A stretch of DNA of 64,000 nucleotides, taken from Actinoallomurus sp040655075 (GTDB lineage Bacteria; Actinomycetota; Actinomycetes; Streptosporangiales; Streptosporangiaceae). Below are positions 15,466-23,667 of this stretch, in pieces. A program made the position numbers and the translations under genes. How positions within the stretch are numbered: position 1 is the first letter of the stretch; every line of letters starts with the position of its first letter. The DNA lies in the NCBI RefSeq assembly GCF_040655075.1, contig NZ_JBFAJC010000001.1, forward strand, positions 372,001-436,000, read 5' to 3'. The notes beneath the pieces are model-generated. The model ran no database searches. It saw only the letters and a list, made by a program, of their open reading frames with translations, and had not been told where the DNA came from.

Positions 15466-15648
15466 GTGGCGCGCTACTACAAGACCCGTTCCCCGGCATG
15501 GTGGGTCATCGGATTCCTCATCGCGGTAATCGCGGTCGTATTCATCGGCCACGTGGTCTACGCGTGGCTGATTCCGCTCATACCCCTAGTGGGTGCGGTC
15601 CTACTGGTCATCGCCCTTTCGTGGGCGGGTTTCCGTCGTCGCAAGTAG
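15466..15648 (+). CDS. Small two-helix membrane protein
   Basis: 60 residues with two closely spaced hydrophobic helices (WWVIGFLIAVIAVVFIGHVV and LIPLVGAVLLVIALSWAG) and a basic C-terminus (FRRRK). It starts with GTG 15466. Small Spd-like membrane proteins are typical of actinomycete conjugative plasmids, where they accompany intermycelial spread; a similar role is inferred only from context next to the conjugation-type ATPase. Confidence 0.7.
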   Translation: MARYYKTRSPAWWVIGFLIAVIAVVFIGHVVYAWLIPLIPLVGAVLLVIALSWAGFRRRK

Positions 15649-15666
15649 ATAGAAAGGTCGGGTTAC

Positions 15667-17880
15667 GTGGATTTCCGTCCTGCGGCCTCCATCCTCGGAT
15701 TCGCGGCGATTTTCTTCCTCGCCGTATTCGGGGACCGCTGGCTTGCCTCCCGAGCATGGCGTGACTCGCTCGTCGCGTACCGGATTCGCTTCCCAAGCGG
15801 CCTAACCGCTGAAGCGGTCGCTAAATGCCTGTCGGTCGTCTCTGGTGCCACGAGGCGAAAGCCCGTCGTCATCGAGGTCATCGGGACCGGTCGGGGAATC
15901 GAGCACCATCTTTTGGTTCCCCGATCGGGGGCGGCCGGGATCGTGAGCCGACTCAGCGCAGCGTTGCCGGGAATCCGCGTTCAAGAGGTACCCGACTACT
16001 TCGCCGGTTGCCCGCCGATTCGCGCGGCGTGCGAACTGCGGACGTCACATGTGTGGCGTCCGCTGGCGGGCAACCGGGCGGAGTCATCGATTTCCGGGCT
16101 GCTGGCGAGTCTGTATCCCCTGGGGGCAGGGGAATGCGTACGGATTCAGTGGGTCATTTCTGGGACTCATCACGTGCGTCTACGCGGGGACGCTCCCCCC
16201 GAGCTGATGCGCTCCGCACGCGATAAGCAAGCCGCACCCGTCGTCAACGCGGTAGGCCGCATCGCGGTAAGCGCGCAATATCGCGGACGCTCCCGAATGC
16301 TGCTAGCCGACGTACTGAACGCGCTCCACGTCGTCAGTGCCCCCGGCGTGTCGCTGGCAGTCCGCTATATCCCCTCTGCGATTATCGCTCGTCGCATCTA
16401 TCCTCGCTCGCTGCCGTTGACGGCATGGCCCGCTTTCTTGAACACCGACGAATTGGCCGCCGTCGTCGGGATACCGATCGCCGATATCCGCGTACCGGGT
16501 TTGGCCGTGGGAACGGCGCGACAGGTCCCACCGTCACCGGAAATGCCACGTCGCGGATTGGTGGTCGCGCACAGCAACTATCCCGGCATGGGAGAGCGGC
16601 CTGTAGCGCTGAAAACGCTCGACCGGCTACAGCACATGGTGATTCAGGGACCGACGGGAACCGGAAAGTCAACCCTCATCGCACATCTGGCACTACAGGA
16701 CATCAACGCCGGTCGCGGCGTAATGGTCATCGACCCCAAAAGCGATTTGGTCGCCGAGATCCTGTCCCGTATTCCCGACAACCGCGCGGACGACGTCATC
16801 GTGATTGACGCCAGCAAGACCGATACGCCGGTAGGGTTCAACATTTTGCAGGCCGGACACGATGAGCATTCACGTGAATTGGTCGTCGATCGTGTCGTTC
16901 ATGTCCTGTCTCAACTCTGGCGTAACTCGTGGGGACCCCGCACGGCCGACGTTTTCCGCGCAGGTCTTTTGACCCTCACGCATACTCGCGCTGCGGACGG
17001 TTCGGTCTTCACGTTGGCGGAACTTCCCGAGCTTCTCACAAACGCAGCATTTCGCCGCTACGTGACGAGCCAGCGAGGCGTTCCCTATGGGGTTCGGGAT
17101 TTCTGGACCGCGTATGAGCAGATGTCGGACGCGGAACGCATTCAAGTTATCGGGCCGGTGATGAACAAACGACGCGCGATTCTCACGCGTACGTCTCTGC
17201 GGCTTATGCTCGGCCAGAGCGCCGGCATCGATCTCGGGAGCCTTTTCCGAGAGCGGAAAATCATCATGGTTCCGCTCTCTCAAGGCATTATCGGCACGGA
17301 CGCGTCTCGGCTGCTCGGTTCGCTTCTCGTGTCGCTGCTGTGGCAAGAGACAATGTCTCGCGCGTCGGTTCCCGCCGAGAAACGCGCTCCGACATTCGCA
17401 TACTTGGATGAGTTCCAAGAGTTTATTCGTTTCGGAGACGGCGACGAACTCGCCGAAATGCTCGCGCTAGCGCGTGGTCTGGGTCTCGGGCTGATATTGG
17501 CTCACCAATATCTCGATCAGCTACCGGGGCAGGTTAAATCGGCGGTACTCGGGACGGCACGTTCTCAAGCGGTCTTCCAACTCGCCTACAGCGACGCTAA
17601 CGAGATGGCGCGGCGATTCGCTCCGCTGACGTACGAGGATCTGTCGAACCTGAACGCCTACGAAATCGCGCTACGGCCGTGTGTGGACTCCCGAACGCTC
17701 GGGCCGGTCACCGGTATCACCTCACCTCTACCGGAGCGCCTACGGCCTGCTGAGTACCTCGCGGACTTCAGTCAGCAGCGCCACGGCACGCCACGCGCCG
17801 ACGTGGAAGCCGCACGACTCTCCCGTGTCCAGATCCGCAGTGCCAACGGTGCCCCCGTTGGCCGAAAGGGGAATCAGTGA
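15667..17880 (+). CDS. VirD4/TraG-like conjugative DNA-transfer ATPase
   Basis: 737 residues. One N-terminal membrane helix (about 7-22) is followed by a region of about 290 residues of unknown fold and then a RecA-like motor. Walker A is GPTGTGKST (about 328-336), a VMVIDPKSDLVAEIL strand follows, and the Walker B-like motif is YLDEFQEF (about 579-586). The C-terminal part contains LARGLGLGLILAHQYLDQLPG, a sensor segment typical of type IV coupling proteins. It would pump DNA across the membrane during conjugation. It lacks the FtsK/TraB gamma DNA-reading domain used by most Streptomyces elements. It starts with GTG 15667 after AGAAAGG, and its stop overlaps the next start (GTGA). Confidence 0.88.
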   Translation: MDFRPAASILGFAAIFFLAVFGDRWLASRAWRDSLVAYRIRFPSGLTAEAVAKCLSVVSGATRRKPVVIEVIGTGRGIEHHLLVPRSGAAGIVSRLSAALPGIRVQEVPDYFAGCPPIRAACELRTSHVWRPLAGNRAESSISGLLASLYPLGAGECVRIQWVISGTHHVRLRGDAPPELMRSARDKQAAPVVNAVGRIAVSAQYRGRSRMLLADVLNALHVVSAPGVSLAVRYIPSAIIARRIYPRSLPLTAWPAFLNTDELAAVVGIPIADIRVPGLAVGTARQVPPSPEMPRRGLVVAHSNYPGMGERPVALKTLDRLQHMVIQGPTGTGKSTLIAHLALQDINAGRGVMVIDPKSDLVAEILSRIPDNRADDVIVIDASKTDTPVGFNILQAGHDEHSRELVVDRVVHVLSQLWRNSWGPRTADVFRAGLLTLTHTRAADGSVFTLAELPELLTNAAFRRYVTSQRGVPYGVRDFWTAYEQMSDAERIQVIGPVMNKRRAILTRTSLRLMLGQSAGIDLGSLFRERKIIMVPLSQGIIGTDASRLLGSLLVSLLWQETMSRASVPAEKRAPTFAYLDEFQEFIRFGDGDELAEMLALARGLGLGLILAHQYLDQLPGQVKSAVLGTARSQAVFQLAYSDANEMARRFAPLTYEDLSNLNAYEIALRPCVDSRTLGPVTGITSPLPERLRPAEYLADFSQQRHGTPRADVEAARLSRVQIRSANGAPVGRKGNQ

Positions 17881-18929
17881 CGGCAATTCCTCGCAGCGTG
17901 TTGTTCGGTGTGTTGTTCGGTGTGTCGGTCGCTCCGCCCGTGATCAGGGCGTCTCCCCAGGTCAGGGCACCTCCAGACGCTCTAACAACCGCAGAAGCTC
18001 ACTCCGTTCGCCGTCTGCCTCCTTCGTCGGCATCCGTGGGCCTTCGGCCCCCCTATCCCCCCTATCCCCCCTTTCCCCCCGTCCCCCCTTTCACCAAAAT
18101 GAAAAAACGAGCGACAGGAATCGATGCAATGCGACTCGCCACACAAATCAGCCCCCAGGAATTCGCGATTCTCGAAACGGTCGACATTCTCGGAATCGCG
18201 ACCGGCGAACAAATCGAACGCCTCCATTTCACCGAACTTTCCGAATCCTCGCGCCACAATTTGCGGCGGCGTGCGCTCCGGCGGCTTTCCGATAAACGCG
18301 CGCTAGTGGCCTTTCCTCGGCGTGTGGGAGGCAGACAACGGGGCTCTGAGACGACCATTTACGGTCTCGGGATCGTCGGGCAACGGCTCATGGCGCAACG
18401 ACAAGGCTTCTCCGGCGCGTACCGGCCACGTCGGCGCTCGCTGCCCGGACTCCAGCTTCTCGCGCACGTATTGGCCGTCTCAGAGCTTTACGTACGGCTC
18501 GTAGAAGCCTCGCGCGTTCACGGATTCTCCGTGACGTGCGAGACCGAACCCGCTTCATGGTGGCGCGATTCGGGAAAGGTCATCAAGCCCGACGCATATG
18601 CCGTTCTCGCTACGACCGAGTATTCGGATTACTGGTGGATCGAAGTTGATCGCAGTACCGAAAGCGTTCCAACCGTGCTGCGGCAACTCGACATCTACAC
18701 CGCGTTCGCCGAACGCGGTCTACCCGGACCGTCCGGCGTCATTCCCCGCGTACTGGTAACCGTCCCCACCGAAGCGCGCTGTACGGCGCTGATAGACGCG
18801 CTGAGCGACCGAACCGCGTCGGGTGACCCTCTCATCACCGTCACGGTATTCGACGCTGCTGTAGGGCTTCTGACGTCTCGGCTTCTCGGCACCGAAACTC
18901 CCACCCCCGCATCGAAAGGAGATCAGTAA
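17877..18929 (+). CDS. Replication-relaxation family protein
   Basis: Up to 350 residues. The core from about residue 85 has a winged-helix start (QISPQEFAILETVDILGIATGEQIERLHF, then LRRRALRRLSDKRALV) and a C-terminal nuclease-like domain with KPDAYAVL and the WWIEVDRSTES segment. This matches the replication-relaxation (Replic_Relax) family found beside conjugation ATPases in actinobacterial elements; it may act in nicking or plasmid replication. The start is uncertain: GTG 17877 is coupled to the previous stop, but the first 74 residues are low complexity (LFGVLFGV, then a Pro/Tyr/Phe run). ATG 18099 or 18129 (AGGAA upstream) are alternatives. Confidence 0.85.
   Translation: MTAIPRSVLFGVLFGVSVAPPVIRASPQVRAPPDALTTAEAHSVRRLPPSSASVGLRPPYPPYPPFPPVPPFTKMKKRATGIDAMRLATQISPQEFAILETVDILGIATGEQIERLHFTELSESSRHNLRRRALRRLSDKRALVAFPRRVGGRQRGSETTIYGLGIVGQRLMAQRQGFSGAYRPRRRSLPGLQLLAHVLAVSELYVRLVEASRVHGFSVTCETEPASWWRDSGKVIKPDAYAVLATTEYSDYWWIEVDRSTESVPTVLRQLDIYTAFAERGLPGPSGVIPRVLVTVPTEARCTALIDALSDRTASGDPLITVTVFDAAVGLLTSRLLGTETPTPASKGDQ
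18048..18088. repeat. Five C6 runs, polypyrimidine tract
   Basis: Five runs of six C separated by TAT, TAT, TTT and GT. In the reading frame of the relaxation protein it encodes PPYPPYPPFPPVPP. The complementary strand has five G6 runs and could fold as a G-quadruplex. It lies just before the alternative starts at 18099 and 18129, so it may be either a coding linker or an untranslated segment. Confidence 0.8.
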
Positions 18930-19282
18930 TGCGCATGTCCCCCAACCACCGACGCGCCGTCATTCAAGGTCTGCGGGAATTGGCGGATGAACTCGCCGTC
19001 AACCGCGACCTACCGGTACCCCTCATCATCGAAATCGACTACCACCCCCATGGAGCGAACGACACGGAAATACGCGCCGAGATCAACCGAATAGCAGAAC
19101 TCATCAACGTCACCCCCGAAACCTCTGCGAACGGAGAGAACTACAGGGCCGTCCGGCGCTTCGGCCCTATCCAATACAAGGCCGTCACCGTATCCGCGCG
19201 AGAAATGGCCCGATGGGAAGCGCTCCTTACCTACAGCGAAAACGTCAACCCCGACGACGGATCGGAGCAGAAAACGCAATGA
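18929..19282 (+). CDS. Hypothetical protein of the transfer operon
   Basis: 117 residues, ATG 18929 overlapping the previous stop by one base and preceded by AAAGGAG. It is acidic overall, with LPVPLIIEIDYHPHG and IQYKAVTVSAREMARWEALLTY segments; there is no membrane helix. Not recognised. Its tight packing between transfer genes makes it a likely accessory factor of the element. Confidence 0.72.
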   Translation: MRMSPNHRRAVIQGLRELADELAVNRDLPVPLIIEIDYHPHGANDTEIRAEINRIAELINVTPETSANGENYRAVRRFGPIQYKAVTVSAREMARWEALLTYSENVNPDDGSEQKTQ

Positions 19283-19902
19283 CCCAACCTCCCGACAACA
19301 CGCCAGACGAAAGCGAGGAACGCCCGACATTCAAGCAGTGGCTTGACGAAAAGGGAATCACCGAAACCGGCGAACCAAAACCCCCGCCGGCCTCCGATAT
19401 CCCCGACGAACAGCCCCCGCTTTTCGCGCCGGACGTCCGGGCAATCGGCTGGACAGTCCCTCTCGGCGCTGTGTGGCTATTCGGCGCTTACTTCGTTCCC
19501 CACTTCTCCGAACACGGCGCACACACGGCCACACGGCTATCCGGACTCGCTCTCATCGCATGGGCGATACACCTCGCATGCGAACTCTCACTCGCCTACA
19601 CCCTCGGAGACGACTACCCACGCCTAGGCATGTGGGAATGGCTTCTCTACCCCCAGGTATCGCGCCTATTCGAACGAATCCACAAAACCGCCAATAAGGC
19701 CGTGAACAACGGCGTCATTCTGACGCTGCTCGCTGGTCTGCTGATCCCCGGCCTGTACCTCGCGTTCAACGTCTTCTTTACCGCACTCTCGGCGGCACTG
19801 CCGCTATGGGTCGCACTACTCATCATCACCGGCGTTACCCATATCTCCGTAACCACCTACCGACACCACAAGCGAAGGAACAATGCCCCAGAAAAGCCGT
19901 AA
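19279..19902 (+). CDS. Four-helix membrane protein of the transfer operon
   Basis: 207 residues from ATG 19279, which overlaps the previous stop (ATGA). A polar, proline-rich cytosolic N-terminus of about 60 residues is followed by four hydrophobic segments: VPLGAVWLFGAYFV, GLALIAWAIHLACEL, VILTLLAGLLIPGLYLAF and LPLWVALLIITGVTHISV. No family was recognised. By position it may belong to a transfer pore or spread complex together with the neighbouring membrane proteins. The next gene begins inside its 3' end. Confidence 0.75.
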   Translation: MTQPPDNTPDESEERPTFKQWLDEKGITETGEPKPPPASDIPDEQPPLFAPDVRAIGWTVPLGAVWLFGAYFVPHFSEHGAHTATRLSGLALIAWAIHLACELSLAYTLGDDYPRLGMWEWLLYPQVSRLFERIHKTANKAVNNGVILTLLAGLLIPGLYLAFNVFFTALSAALPLWVALLIITGVTHISVTTYRHHKRRNNAPEKP

Positions 19903-20221
19903 AGGATTCCTCGCGATCCTCACCGACCTGAATTTCACCTCATATCTCACCGCCAAACTCGTCCGCGCAACCTACCGCGTCATACTCGTCTTCACCATCA
20001 ACGCCACGATATGCGCGCTACTTTTCGCGTGGTGGCTACCGTCGTGGCTAGGCGGTATCGCATTCCTGATATTCGTACTCGCCCCCGCAAGCGGGATCAT
20101 CTTCCTCGCGATCACGCGCATAGCGCTCGAACACATCGTGGTCATCTACGCAATCGCCGAACAGGTATCGACCCTCACCGAACACGTAACCGCCCAGCGA
20201 AAGGAGAACAAACCCCAGTGA
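19883..20221 (+). CDS. DUF4282-type two-helix membrane protein
   Basis: 112 residues. An N-terminal amphipathic segment (FLAILTDLNFTSYLTAKLVRATY) leads into two membrane helices (VILVFTINATICALLFAWWL and GIAFLIFVLAPASGIIFLAI), then RIALEHIVVIYAIAEQVSTL. This layout, with the LEHIVVIYAIAE motif right after helix 2, fits DUF4282. The function of the family is unknown. The gene starts 20 bases inside the previous gene and its stop overlaps the next start, so it is translated as part of the operon. Confidence 0.8.
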   Translation: MPQKSRKGFLAILTDLNFTSYLTAKLVRATYRVILVFTINATICALLFAWWLPSWLGGIAFLIFVLAPASGIIFLAITRIALEHIVVIYAIAEQVSTLTEHVTAQRKENKPQ

Positions 20222-20841
20222 CCACGCCAGACCAGCAAACCCCAGACACCGGCGAAGAACCCGCGTACCCTAACCGGCGCGTCGCAATCGCCGCAGCGAT
20301 CGGCGGACTCATCCTCACCATCGGACTAGCGCTCACACTGAAAGGAGACGGCACCGGGCACCACGACACCCCAACAACGACCGTCACCCTAACGCCCACC
20401 TACACGAGACAAATACCGCTCGCATCCCCGACGACAACCACCCCCGCGACACCCATAAAACCCGTCATTCGATGGCACGGTACCGTCACCGTCAACGGAC
20501 CAAGTGCCTACCGAGATCTCGACTCCATCCCGCCGAGAACCGATCAAAGAGACGCAGACATCAACGGCGATTGGCTTGAGACAACCCTCTCGGCCGCATC
20601 CACAAACGTCCAAATCGCGCTGCTACAAACCGGCGGCACCCTGCCCGGATTCGACCAATGCCGGCAAACCGCATTCGCCAACGGGTCAGACCACACCGAA
20701 GAACTCCAAACCGGCGACGTGTTGTGCGTCCTCACCTCACAAGGCAGGATCGCGCGACTCAAGACCATTCGAGCGGAACAGACGTTCAGCGATCCGATCC
20801 TGAAATTCAGCGTCACGATATGGGACCCTCCCGCACCGTGA
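20218..20841 (+). CDS. Single-pass membrane protein with exported C-terminal domain
   Basis: 207 residues from GTG 20218 (GTGA overlap). About 20 cytosolic residues, one membrane helix (VAIAAAIGGLILTIGLALTL), a Thr/Pro-rich stalk (TTTVTLTPTYT...TTTTPATP) and an outer domain of about 130 residues. That domain contains DLDSIPPRTDQRDADINGDW and two cysteines (CRQ, VLCVLTSQG) that could form a disulphide. Similar serum-resistance-like or surface proteins occur in actinomycete elements, but no firm family was recognised. It is likely a cell-surface component of transfer or exclusion. Confidence 0.72.
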   Translation: MTTPDQQTPDTGEEPAYPNRRVAIAAAIGGLILTIGLALTLKGDGTGHHDTPTTTVTLTPTYTRQIPLASPTTTTPATPIKPVIRWHGTVTVNGPSAYRDLDSIPPRTDQRDADINGDWLETTLSAASTNVQIALLQTGGTLPGFDQCRQTAFANGSDHTEELQTGDVLCVLTSQGRIARLKTIRAEQTFSDPILKFSVTIWDPPAP

Positions 20842-20878
20842 ACCGCCCTCAGAGCACCCCCGGAAAGGAGAAACCTCC

Positions 20879-21064
20879 GTGGCAGACGCTGACGACGCCC
20901 GTAGGCCGCACGATGCGGAGGAACCCGCCAATGACAACGAACCCACGCCGGATGAGGAAACCGACCCCGACGACGCGCGCATACAACGCATCTTGGACGG
21001 TCTTCCCCCGCTTACCGACGAACAGCGCGAACGACTCGCGCTGATCCTCCGTAGCCACGACTGA
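20879..21064 (+). CDS. Small acidic protein, last gene of the transfer operon
   Basis: 61 residues from GTG 20879, preceded by GGAAAGGAG. It is extremely acidic (DEETDPDDAR), with a C-terminal helix LTDEQRERLALILRSHD. Short proteins ending in this LT-EQR-LA-IL motif are common at the ends of operons in actinomycete mobile elements; function unknown. Two strong hairpins follow before the converging integrase gene. Confidence 0.72.
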   Translation: MADADDARRPHDAEEPANDNEPTPDEETDPDDARIQRILDGLPPLTDEQRERLALILRSHD

Positions 21065-21078
21065 CGCCACACAACCGC

Positions 21079-21110
21079 GTGCCCCCGCCCCAACCTTGGG
21101 ACGGGGGCAC
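21079..21110. terminator. Hairpin terminator after the transfer operon
   Basis: GTGCCCCCG (21079-21087) pairs with CGGGGGCAC (21102-21110), and an inner CCCAA/TTGGG stem is separated by one C-A mismatch. It begins 15 bases after the last rightward stop and is the first of two tandem terminators. Confidence 0.85.
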
Positions 21111-21180
21111 GTTCGCGTCTCTAGGAGGCTCTGAGGACCGCACAGACGCCACGGCGTACCGGCAACGCCACCCCCAGACG

Positions 21181-21217
21181 CGCGGAAGCCCCCAGGGCGG
21201 CCCTGGGGGCTTCCGCG
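21181..21217. terminator. 18-bp perfect inverted repeat, bidirectional terminator
   Basis: Two perfect 18-base arms around a single central G (21199). It lies between the converging transfer operon and the integrase gene, which stops at 21232, so it probably ends the leftward integrase transcript and backs up the terminator at 21079. Confidence 0.87.
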
Positions 21218-21231
21218 TGACGACCGGTCGG

Positions 21232-22833
21232 CTATGCGGCGGCTTTCACTCTGGGCTTACGCGTCCGGCGTTTGATGGCCTTACGCGCGGGGGTGGCCTC
21301 TTTCTCCTCGATGCGCAGGAGATCAGTGTATGCCCGGTGCCCGCGTCCGATCGGCGGAAGAATCACGTTGAACGGCAGCAGCCGCAGGATTTCCCGCTTG
21401 TGGCCGATGCTAAGTCCCTTCCATATCCGCGCAGCGTCTTTGCTGACAGCGAAGATCTTAAGGGGGCTTTCCGTGACGGCAGCGTCGATTTTCGCGCGGT
21501 TCGCTTCTATCTCCTTGTCGAGTTCGGCCGTGGTCGCTTCCAACTGTGCGCCGTCGATTGTCCTCCGAGCGAACATCAACGACGCTTCGATCTTCTGCTG
21601 CTCCGCTGCGGCGATTTCGTCGCGAAGCGCGTTGACGTCCACGTTGATTTTCGGTTGCGGGATGAGGTCCGCGACGTCATCACGGGAAAGGCGCGCGATG
21701 ATGAGCTTTTCTATGTAGTCGTCCACCATGACGGCGGGCCACGCGATGTGACTTTTGCTGTTGCACGTGTAGACCGGTACGCCTTGCGCGTTCCGCCGTG
21801 TCCTCATGGTCGAACCGTCGTTGCATCGCCCGCAAAGGTAGATGAGCGAACCAAGCCACTTGGGCGTATTTCCAGCCGGATTCTTGCGCGCGGGATTCGA
21901 AAACATCGTGATCAGCGCTTGCCGCTTGTCGTCCGGAATGATCGGCGGGAACGCGTTCCGCTGAACGATTGCGCCCCGGTACACCGCATGCCCCGACGTT
22001 CGAGGATGCGTAAGAATCTGCTTGATCGTACGGGAATTCCATCCCCCGTGTTCGACGTCCTTTCCGTTTCGGCGTAGCTTACGGCCGTCCGTCTGTGCCA
22101 CCGTGGGAACCTTGCGCCGTGCGAGGTCTCGCAGAACTTGAGCCATGGGAACTCCGCCGAGTAGGGCATCAGCCCATTTCTGGATCTCGGCGGCTTCTTT
22201 CTTGTTGTGCCGCCCCATGTCCAGCCACACGGGACGGCCGGTTTTGTCCGTGCCCACCGGCCTAAGTAGTTCCTGCTTCCCGTCGGCGCGTTCCTGGTAT
22301 TGCGGCTCTGTCGTCCGTAGTCCCCACCCAAACGGGCGAACGCCCCCGCCGTATCGGCCGGTACGCGCTTGACGCTTACGTGCGAGCGCGACGTTTTCCC
22401 CGCGTTGATCCGAATCCGCCCCCGCCTCTACGGCGTCTTTCAGGAACGCGTTACGGCCGTCCGCCGATTCGAGATCGTATTCCCCCGACTTGGCGATGAT
22501 CCGTACTTTCTGGCGACGACATAGCGCGATGAACTCGCCTACCTGCCCGATCTCTTCGGGCTCCGGACGGTAGAGCCGGTTAACGCGCCATACGATGACG
22601 ACCGCGATAAGACCGGCCGCGATGTCGGCTAGTAGCCGCTCGAACTCGGGACGACGGTTTCCGTTGTGCGCGCTGATTGAGTTATCGGAGTAAGTACGGT
22701 CGATAGGCCGTCCTAGCTTCCGTTCCGCCGTTTGTTCGTTCACCTCATGCTGAGAGGCGACGCCCCCGCCGATACCGGTCTGATCTTTGGATACCCGCGT
22801 GTAGTCCACCGTGAGGCGCGTGTCTGTCGTCAT
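21232..22833 (-). CDS. Large serine recombinase (integrase)
   Basis: 533 residues. The N-terminal resolvase domain has the catalytic Ser15 in YTRVSKD and conserved arginines in RRPEFERLL and VWRVNRLYR (about 60-89). The recombinase domain follows (WNSRTIKQILTHPRTSGHAVYRG). A zinc ribbon sits around residues 330-365 (CGRC ... YTCNSKSH) and a coiled-coil segment near 410-450 (EQQKIEAS...ELDKEIEANRAKI), as needed for attP x attB control. It catalyses insertion and, with a directionality factor, excision. The gene starts 47 bases from attR, the usual place next to attP. No candidate directionality factor could be named. Confidence 0.97.
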   Translation of the reverse strand: MTTDTRLTVDYTRVSKDQTGIGGGVASQHEVNEQTAERKLGRPIDRTYSDNSISAHNGNRRPEFERLLADIAAGLIAVVIVWRVNRLYRPEPEEIGQVGEFIALCRRQKVRIIAKSGEYDLESADGRNAFLKDAVEAGADSDQRGENVALARKRQARTGRYGGGVRPFGWGLRTTEPQYQERADGKQELLRPVGTDKTGRPVWLDMGRHNKKEAAEIQKWADALLGGVPMAQVLRDLARRKVPTVAQTDGRKLRRNGKDVEHGGWNSRTIKQILTHPRTSGHAVYRGAIVQRNAFPPIIPDDKRQALITMFSNPARKNPAGNTPKWLGSLIYLCGRCNDGSTMRTRRNAQGVPVYTCNSKSHIAWPAVMVDDYIEKLIIARLSRDDVADLIPQPKINVDVNALRDEIAAAEQQKIEASLMFARRTIDGAQLEATTAELDKEIEANRAKIDAAVTESPLKIFAVSKDAARIWKGLSIGHKREILRLLPFNVILPPIGRGHRAYTDLLRIEEKEATPARKAIKRRTRKPRVKAAA

Positions 22834-22859
22834 GCATCCAAGCTACGTCGGTTGGATGC

Positions 22860-22890
22860 CCTCAGACCCGTAGCCGGGAAGTCGACCACG
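22860..22890. other. attR, right junction of the integrated element
   Basis: The element arm (CCTCAGACCCGTAGCC) meets the chromosomal arm (TCGACCACG). The shared core with attL is GG[C/G]AAG; codons GGG AAG at 22876-22881 correspond to Gly-Lys of Walker A. CCCGTA at 22867-22872 is the inverted partner of TACGGG at 9411-9416 when attP is rebuilt. Confidence 0.8.
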
Positions 22891-23667
22891 ATGCGCCTCA
22901 TCCTCGGGCTGGACCGGCCGAGTGGTGGCCGGACCACGGTCAACGGGCGACCCTGTCGCGAACATCCCGCGCCGCTGCGGGAGGTCGGGGCGCTGCTCGA
23001 GGCCCGCGCGGTGCACCCCGGACGGTCCGCACGCAACCATCTGCTGGCCCTGGCCCAGACCCACGGCATCTCCCGCCGGCGGGTGGCCCAGGTGATCGAG
23101 CTGGCCGGCCTGCGCGACGTTGCCGACCGGCGGGTCAAGGGATTCTCCCTCGGCATGGGGCAGCGGCTCGGCATCGCCGCCGCGCTGCTCGGCGACCCCG
23201 CGGTCCTCGTCCTGGACGAGCCCGTCAACGGTCTGGACCCGGAGGGCGTTCTGTGGATCCGCACCCTTCTGAAGGGCCTCGCGTCCGAGGGCCGGACGGT
23301 GCTCGTCTCCTCACACCTGATGAACGAGATGGCCGTGACGGCCGAGGACGTGATCGTGATCGGCCGTGGCCGACTGATCGCCGCCACGTCGATGGCCGAG
23401 CTGACACGCCGCGCCCATGGCCACGTGCGGGTGGTCTCGCCGGACGCTGGACGCCTCCGCGAACTGCTCGCGGGCCCGGACGCGGAGATCTCCGCGCCGG
23501 AGCCCGGGGTGCTGGAGGTGGCCGGGCGGACGTGTGAGCAGATCGGCGGGCTGGCCGCCGCCCACGGGCTCACGCTGCATGAGCTGACTCCGCGTTCGGC
23601 GACTCTGGAGCAGGTGTTCATGGACCTGACCGGCGCCGACGTCGAGTACGCCGGGAGGGCCGCATGA
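22882..23667 (+). pseudogene. ABC exporter ATPase, C-terminal fragment
   Basis: 261 codons continuing the ATPase begun at 9286: STTMRLILGLDRPSGG, signature FSLGMGQRLGIAAALL, Walker B VLVLDEPVNGLDP, switch His in VSSHLM, and a C-terminal regulatory tail typical of DrrA/CcmA-like exporters. The frame stays open leftward into the element to about 22732, so a chimeric protein could be made from an element start, but it would lack the P-loop glycines (VAGKST instead of GPNGAGKST). Its stop overlaps the permease start (ATGA). Function returns only on precise excision. Confidence 0.93.

Larger units (their letters stand above)
9406..22881. mobile_element. Integrative element (about 13.5 kb) with serine integrase
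   Basis: The boundaries are defined by the split ATPase gene: removing one copy of the AAG core restores the GPNGAGKST Walker A motif and reading frame exactly. Contents: a leftward block with a hypothetical gene, histidyl-tRNA synthetase, GntR-like, small and ATPase genes; a rightward XRE/DUF397 pair; two leftward small genes; an 11-bp repeat array; a rightward operon with a conjugation-type ATPase, replication-relaxation protein and membrane proteins; and a leftward serine integrase 47 bases from attR. The left half is visibly less GC-rich and uses more A/T-ending codons than the flanks, a sign of foreign origin. It resembles actinomycete integrative conjugative or mobilisable elements but uses a different integrase class. 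Confidence 0.92.

Noticed and set aside
22732..22881. Separate gene start for the C-terminal ATPase fragment inside the element
   Set aside because: The frame is open but antisense to the integrase start region, has no ribosome-binding site, and the product lacks a complete Walker A.
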